A stretch of 26,539 nucleotides of DNA from CAZXBB01 sp964638815. GTDB lineage: Bacteria > Planctomycetota > Phycisphaerae > Phycisphaerales > SM1A02. Below the pieces are notes generated by a model. That model made no database searches and was not told the origin of the DNA. It worked only from the letters and a program-made list of their open reading frames with translations. Of this stretch, positions 23,275-26,539 are shown in pieces (the first letter of the stretch is position 1; each line of letters opens with the position of its first letter). The stretch lies in contig CAZXBB010000357.1 in assembly GCA_964638815.1 (NCBI GenBank), positions 1 to 26,539 of the forward strand. Direction: 5' to 3'. Both the position numbers and the translations under genes were made by a program.

Positions 23275-26046
23275 ATGTCCGCCGCCTCCGACGTCTCGAC
23301 GCCCGCCGCCGCGTTCGCGCGAACGGCGGCCCGCCAGGTCGGCCCGGCCGAGGGAGCGGCGCGTCTCACGCCGGCCATGCAGCAGCATGCCGACTTCAAG
23401 AAGTCGCATCCCGACTGTGTTCTCTTCTTCCGGATGGGCGACTTCTACGAGCTGTTCCACGACGACGCGGTGCTCGTGCACCGGGAGCTGGGACTGACGC
23501 TCACCGAGCGGACGTCCGGCGTGCCGATGGCCGGCGTTCCGTACCACGCGCTCGACGGGTACCTCCAGAAGATGATCGCGGCCGGGCACCGCGTCGCGGT
23601 GTGCGACCAGGTTCAGGACCCGCGGGAGGCGAAGGGCGTCGTGGACCGCGCGGTCACGCGCGTGCTCACGCCCGGCACGCTGGTGGACGAGGCGCTGCTC
23701 GAGGAGGGCGTCCCGAACCAGGTCGCGGCGATCGTTCCCGGCGACGACGGGTCCGCCGTGATCGCCGTCGCCGAGATCTCGACCGGAAGCTTCGACCTGC
23801 TCGACCTCCCCGCGGACCGCGTCGCCGACGAACTCGCAAGGCTCGGGGCGAGCGAGCTGCTGTACGCGGAGCCGCCGGCCGACCGCGCGGACGCGATCCT
23901 CGCATGGCTCGAGAAGCTGCGCGACTCGACCGGCTGCGCGCTGACGGCGCGCCCGCCGTGGACGTTCCGGCCGGCCGACGCGCGCGGCCTCCTGCTCGAC
24001 CACTTCGGCGTCCGGACGCTCGCCGGGTTCGGTCTCGACGAGGACGACCCCGCGCTCGCCCCCGCCGGCGCGCTGCTGCGCTACCTCCAGGAGACGCAGA
24101 CGCCCGGCGCAGCCGACGGCGACGCGCGGCTGCGACACCTGCGGCCGCCCCGCCGCGCGTCGTACGATGCCTGCGTCGTGATCGACCAGACGAGCCTGCG
24201 CAGTCTCGAGATCGAGCGCACGATGCGCAGCGGCGGCACGGCCGGCTCGCTCCTCTCCGTGCTCCAGCGCTGCCGGACGCCGATGGGCAAGCGGCTCCTG
24301 CGGCAATGGCTCTGCTTCCCGCTCCGCGACATCGCGGCCATCGAGGCCCGACAGAACGGCGTCGCGGCGCTCATCGCGCAGCCCGATCTCGCGCGCGACC
24401 TCGCGGAGCGCGTCGGCGCGGTGCAGGACGTCGCACGGATCGCCGCGCGCATCGCGATGCGCCGCGCCTCGCCGCGCGACCTGGTCGCGCTCGGCCGCTC
24501 GCTCGACGAGCTCGCCGCAATCGCCGGCGTGCTCGAGGGGAGCCCCGCGTTCGCGGAGGCGCTCGCGACGCTGGAAACGCTCTCCGCGACGCTCGGGCCG
24601 GTCGGCGCCCGCATCCTCGAGCAGTGCGTGGACGAACCTCCCGGTCACCTGCGGGACGGCGGCCTCTTCCGCGAAGGCGTCGACGAGGAGCTCGACGAGG
24701 CGGTGTCGCTGCAACGCGACGCGACGTCGTGGCTGGCCGCGTACCAGAAGCAGCTCGCGGACGAGTGCGACATCCCGTCCCTGAAGGTCGGCTACAACCG
24801 CGTCTTCGGCTACTACATCGAGATCACGCACACGCACGGCGACAAGGTTCCGCCGGCCTTCTCTCGCAAGCAGACGCTCAAGAACGCCGAGCGGTACGTC
24901 ACGCCGGAGCTCAAGTCGTTCGAGGAGAAGGTGACGACGGCGTCGGCCCGCGCGGTCGAGCGCGAGAAGGCGCTGTTCGAGACGCTCTCCACGGAGACCG
25001 CCGCGCACACGCCGGCGCTTGCCGGGTACGCCGAGGTCGTCGCCGGCCTCGACGTCATCGCGTGCTTCGCCGACGTCGCGGTGCGGCACCGCTACGTGCG
25101 GCCGCACGTCGTCGCGGAGCCGGTCCTCGACATCCGCCAGGGCCGCCATCCCGTGCTCGACCGGACGCTCGGGGACCGCTTCGTGCCCAACGACTGCGTC
25201 CTGGGAAGCGGCGGAGCGATGGAGCGGCGAAACGACGACGGGGCGGAGACGCCGGAACCGGGCCCGCGCCCAAGCGACGCCGCGACGCTCGCGCTCATCA
25301 CCGGGCCCAACATGGCGGGCAAGAGCACGGCGATCCGGCAGGCCGCGATCATCGCGCTGCTCGCGCACACCGGCTCGTTCGTCCCCGCGGAGGCGGCGAC
25401 GATCGGCGTGACCGACCGGATCTTCACGCGGATCGGCGCGTCCGACGAGCTGCACACGGGGCAGTCCACGTTCATGGTGGAGATGACCGAGACCGCGGGG
25501 ATTCTCCACCACGCGACGGATCGCAGCATCGTGATCCTCGACGAGATCGGACGCGGCACCTCGACGCTGGACGGTCTCGCGCTCGCCTGGGCCATCGCCG
25601 AGGCGATCGCCGACATCCGCTGCCGCGCGCTGTTCGCGACGCACTACCACGAGCTGACGTCGCTTGCCGAGCGCCGCCCGAACGTCGCGAACCTGCACGT
25701 CTCGGTCCGCGAGTGGGGCGACGAGATCATCTTCCTCTACCGCATCCTGCCCGGGCGCACCGACCGCAGCTACGGCATCCACGTCGCGAAGATCGCGGGG
25801 ATTCCCCCCGCCACGATCAACCGCGCGAACGCCATCCTCGAGTCGCTCGCGGTGCACACGCAGACACCGGAGATTCCCGCGGAGGCGACGGCGTCGCGCC
25901 CGGCGCCGGGAGCGCAGCTCGGCCTGTTCACGGAGTACGTGGCACACCCCGTCGTCGAGGCATTGCGCGATCTCCGGCTGGAGACGCTGTCGCCGATCGA
26001 GGCGTTCGACACGCTGCGAGAGCTCAAGGGCCGCGCGGAGGGTTAG
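23275..26046 (+). CDS. mutS: DNA mismatch repair ATPase MutS
   Basis: Recognises mismatches and small loops and starts repair with MutL. The 923-residue protein has a 30-residue Ala-rich N-terminal extension before the family start TPAMQQHADFKKSHPD. The mismatch-contacting Phe-x-Glu is F57-Y-E59 in MGDFYELF. The connector and lever domains follow, with the clamp region GYNRVFGYYIEITHTH. The ATPase domain has Walker A GPNMAGKST near 677-685, the STFMVEMTETAGIL signature, Walker B ILDEIGRGTSTLDGLALAWA and the ATHYHELT switch. A short charged insert (MERRNDDGAETPEPGPRPSD) precedes Walker A. No mutL is nearby. ATG 23275 is set by the -10 box and family alignment. Confidence 0.97.
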   Translation: MSAASDVSTPAAAFARTAARQVGPAEGAARLTPAMQQHADFKKSHPDCVLFFRMGDFYELFHDDAVLVHRELGLTLTERTSGVPMAGVPYHALDGYLQKMIAAGHRVAVCDQVQDPREAKGVVDRAVTRVLTPGTLVDEALLEEGVPNQVAAIVPGDDGSAVIAVAEISTGSFDLLDLPADRVADELARLGASELLYAEPPADRADAILAWLEKLRDSTGCALTARPPWTFRPADARGLLLDHFGVRTLAGFGLDEDDPALAPAGALLRYLQETQTPGAADGDARLRHLRPPRRASYDACVVIDQTSLRSLEIERTMRSGGTAGSLLSVLQRCRTPMGKRLLRQWLCFPLRDIAAIEARQNGVAALIAQPDLARDLAERVGAVQDVARIAARIAMRRASPRDLVALGRSLDELAAIAGVLEGSPAFAEALATLETLSATLGPVGARILEQCVDEPPGHLRDGGLFREGVDEELDEAVSLQRDATSWLAAYQKQLADECDIPSLKVGYNRVFGYYIEITHTHGDKVPPAFSRKQTLKNAERYVTPELKSFEEKVTTASARAVEREKALFETLSTETAAHTPALAGYAEVVAGLDVIACFADVAVRHRYVRPHVVAEPVLDIRQGRHPVLDRTLGDRFVPNDCVLGSGGAMERRNDDGAETPEPGPRPSDAATLALITGPNMAGKSTAIRQAAIIALLAHTGSFVPAEAATIGVTDRIFTRIGASDELHTGQSTFMVEMTETAGILHHATDRSIVILDEIGRGTSTLDGLALAWAIAEAIADIRCRALFATHYHELTSLAERRPNVANLHVSVREWGDEIIFLYRILPGRTDRSYGIHVAKIAGIPPATINRANAILESLAVHTQTPEIPAEATASRPAPGAQLGLFTEYVAHPVVEALRDLRLETLSPIEAFDTLRELKGRAEG

Positions 26047-26051
26047 CGGCT

Positions 26052-26096
26052 CGGTCCCGGCGCCGCTGCGTGCCCCGGTCCCGGCGCCGCTGCGTG
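26052..26096 (+). repeat. 24-bp period direct repeat after mutS
   Basis: CGGTCCCGGCGCCGCTGCGTG occurs at 26052 and 26076 with a 24-bp period. It lies between the mutS stop and the mobile element. No terminator with a T-run is evident in 26047-26174. Confidence 0.75.
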
Positions 26097-26174
26097 TGCC
26101 CCGGCCTTGAGCGCGCGCCGTTCCATGGGGCGCGGAGCACACCCACCGCGCCACGACGCGTCCATTTGTCTTAG

Positions 26175-26405
26175 CCCGCATTATGCATGAAGCGAGCCGG
26201 TGGGTCCTGGAATACACAGCCAATCCCGGAATGAAACGATGATCTCCCACCTGTCCACGAACGTGCGATGTGCAACCGGCGCGACAAGCCGATCGCGTGG
26301 TCGCTCGGGCGAGGCGCCGACGTGTTTGACACCACATCAAGCCTCGAACGTGCGACCACGCGTTCGGATCGTCCGCCGGACGGTTCGCTTCATGCATAAT
26401 GCGGG
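26175..26405. mobile_element. 231-bp MITE-like element with 21-bp terminal inverted repeats and TTAG duplication
   Basis: The left end (26175-26195, starting CCCGCATTATGCATGAAG) is the perfect reverse complement of the right end (26385-26405). Both ends are flanked by TTAG (26171-26174 and 26406-26409), a 4-bp target-site duplication. The 189-bp interior has no credible transposase; it contains CGAACGTGCGA twice (26258 and 26345). It is therefore a non-autonomous element or a deletion derivative needing a transposase in trans. Four-base duplications occur in several DDE families, IS1380 among them, but I cannot assign the family. Perfect ends suggest recent mobility. Confidence 0.88.
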
Positions 26406-26406
26406 T

Positions 26407-26412
26407 TAGGAT
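26407..26412 (+). promoter_or_regulatory. -10 box TAGGAT made at the mobile element boundary
   Basis: TAGGAT overlaps the right TTAG duplication and ends seven bases before the ATG of the next gene (26420). The right terminal repeat also contains an outward TGCATAAT (26393-26400), an extended -10-like motif. Either could start transcription into the TPR-like gene. Confidence 0.4.
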
Positions 26413-26419
26413 CTGCCGG

Positions 26420-26539
26420 ATGCGACCCGACCCGACGAGCCTCTTCCGCCAGGCCCACGCCGCGTGGGAGGCGGGTGACCTGCGCGCGGCGGCGGCGCTG
26501 TGCGACGAGCTCCTCGCGCAGCGACGCAACGACTTCAAC
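26420..26539 (+). CDS. TPR-like protein, 3' end cut by window edge
   Basis: Forty codons are visible from ATG 26420 to the window end with no stop: MRPDPTSLFRQAHAAWEAGD followed by a second helix (LRAAAALCDELLAQRRNDFN). This is one TPR-like helix pair (W..GD...A...C...L..). Members with this start often continue into sulfotransferase or glycosyltransferase-linked TPR proteins, but nothing beyond the repeat can be seen. The start has no Shine-Dalgarno and is placed by the -10 box seven bases upstream. Confidence 0.55.
   Translation, partial: MRPDPTSLFRQAHAAWEAGDLRAAAALCDELLAQRRNDFN

Noticed and set aside
23601..26174. 857-codon plus-strand frame overlapping mutS
   Set aside because: Arg/Ala/Pro-rich shifted-frame translation of mutS; the mutS frame has all family motifs.
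26171..26359. 62-codon minus-strand ORF inside the mobile element as a transposase remnant
   Set aside because: Too short, no DDE or other transposase motif, and its end is simply the terminal repeat plus the TTAG flank.
23077..26538. Very long open frame (over 1100 codons) on the minus strand opposite mutS
   Set aside because: High GC third positions remove stops from the antisense frame. The translation is Arg-rich with no domain and runs through the tRNA region, the mutS gene and the mobile element.

Overview
The window is GC-rich, densely coded bacterial chromosome. Several traits point to Planctomycetota, probably the Phycisphaerae side, although no rRNA is present to prove it. They are a secreted protein with the GACC...C...C...G.G..C cysteine motif, a DNRLRE-type secreted protein with a PEP-CTERM-like tail (PAPG, hydrophobic stretch, poly-Arg), a planctomycete-style ECF sigma factor, a long amidophosphoribosyltransferase of the Bacteroidetes/planctomycete type, and an isoleucyl-tRNA synthetase whose C-terminal zinc-finger cysteines are largely replaced. 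Both strands are used and transcription units are short.

Layout. 1-4014 (minus): a truncated secreted cysteine-rich protein with a long leader; an ECF sigma factor translationally coupled to a 170-residue protein of unknown function; a secreted DNRLRE/PEP-CTERM-like protein. 4141-7235 (plus): an SGNH-type hydrolase, S-adenosylhomocysteinase with a clear promoter and terminator, and a stand-alone receiver protein. 7274-8494 (minus): an RdgC homologue. 8572-16661 (plus): a two-TM protein, a PurF-type amidotransferase, two coupled helical-repeat proteins, ribosomal protein S4 behind a promoter and a strong leader hairpin, and a PpiD/SurA-like membrane-anchored protein. 16737-17117 (minus): a tRNA-binding-domain protein. 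17362-18240 (plus): an exported protein of unknown function. 18244-21324 (minus): ileS with a long leader. 21524-22810 (minus): an ArsR regulator and a ZIP metal transporter. 23017-26046 (plus): tRNA-Ala(CGC), then mutS. 26175-26405: a small non-autonomous inverted-repeat element with a 4-bp target duplication, immediately upstream of a truncated TPR-like gene.

Most notable: the ileS leader carries a sigma70-like promoter (TTGACC-N16-TATCCT), a 15-codon ORF MTARTIITGIIPRPR with four Ile codons in two pairs, a hairpin over the end of that ORF, and a terminator 67 nt before ileS whose 3' arm is also perfectly complementary to the end of the leader ORF. This is the architecture of ribosome-mediated transcription attenuation, here apparently sensing isoleucine charging to control isoleucyl-tRNA synthetase. 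It was inferred from sequence only.

A second theme is leaderless or nearly leaderless transcription: TAnnnT -10 boxes lie 6-9 nt upstream of five start codons (8572, 17362, 23275, 26420 and the ileS leader ORF). Secreted-protein genes, by contrast, have good Shine-Dalgarno sequences. In the last gene the -10 box includes the target-site duplication of the small mobile element.
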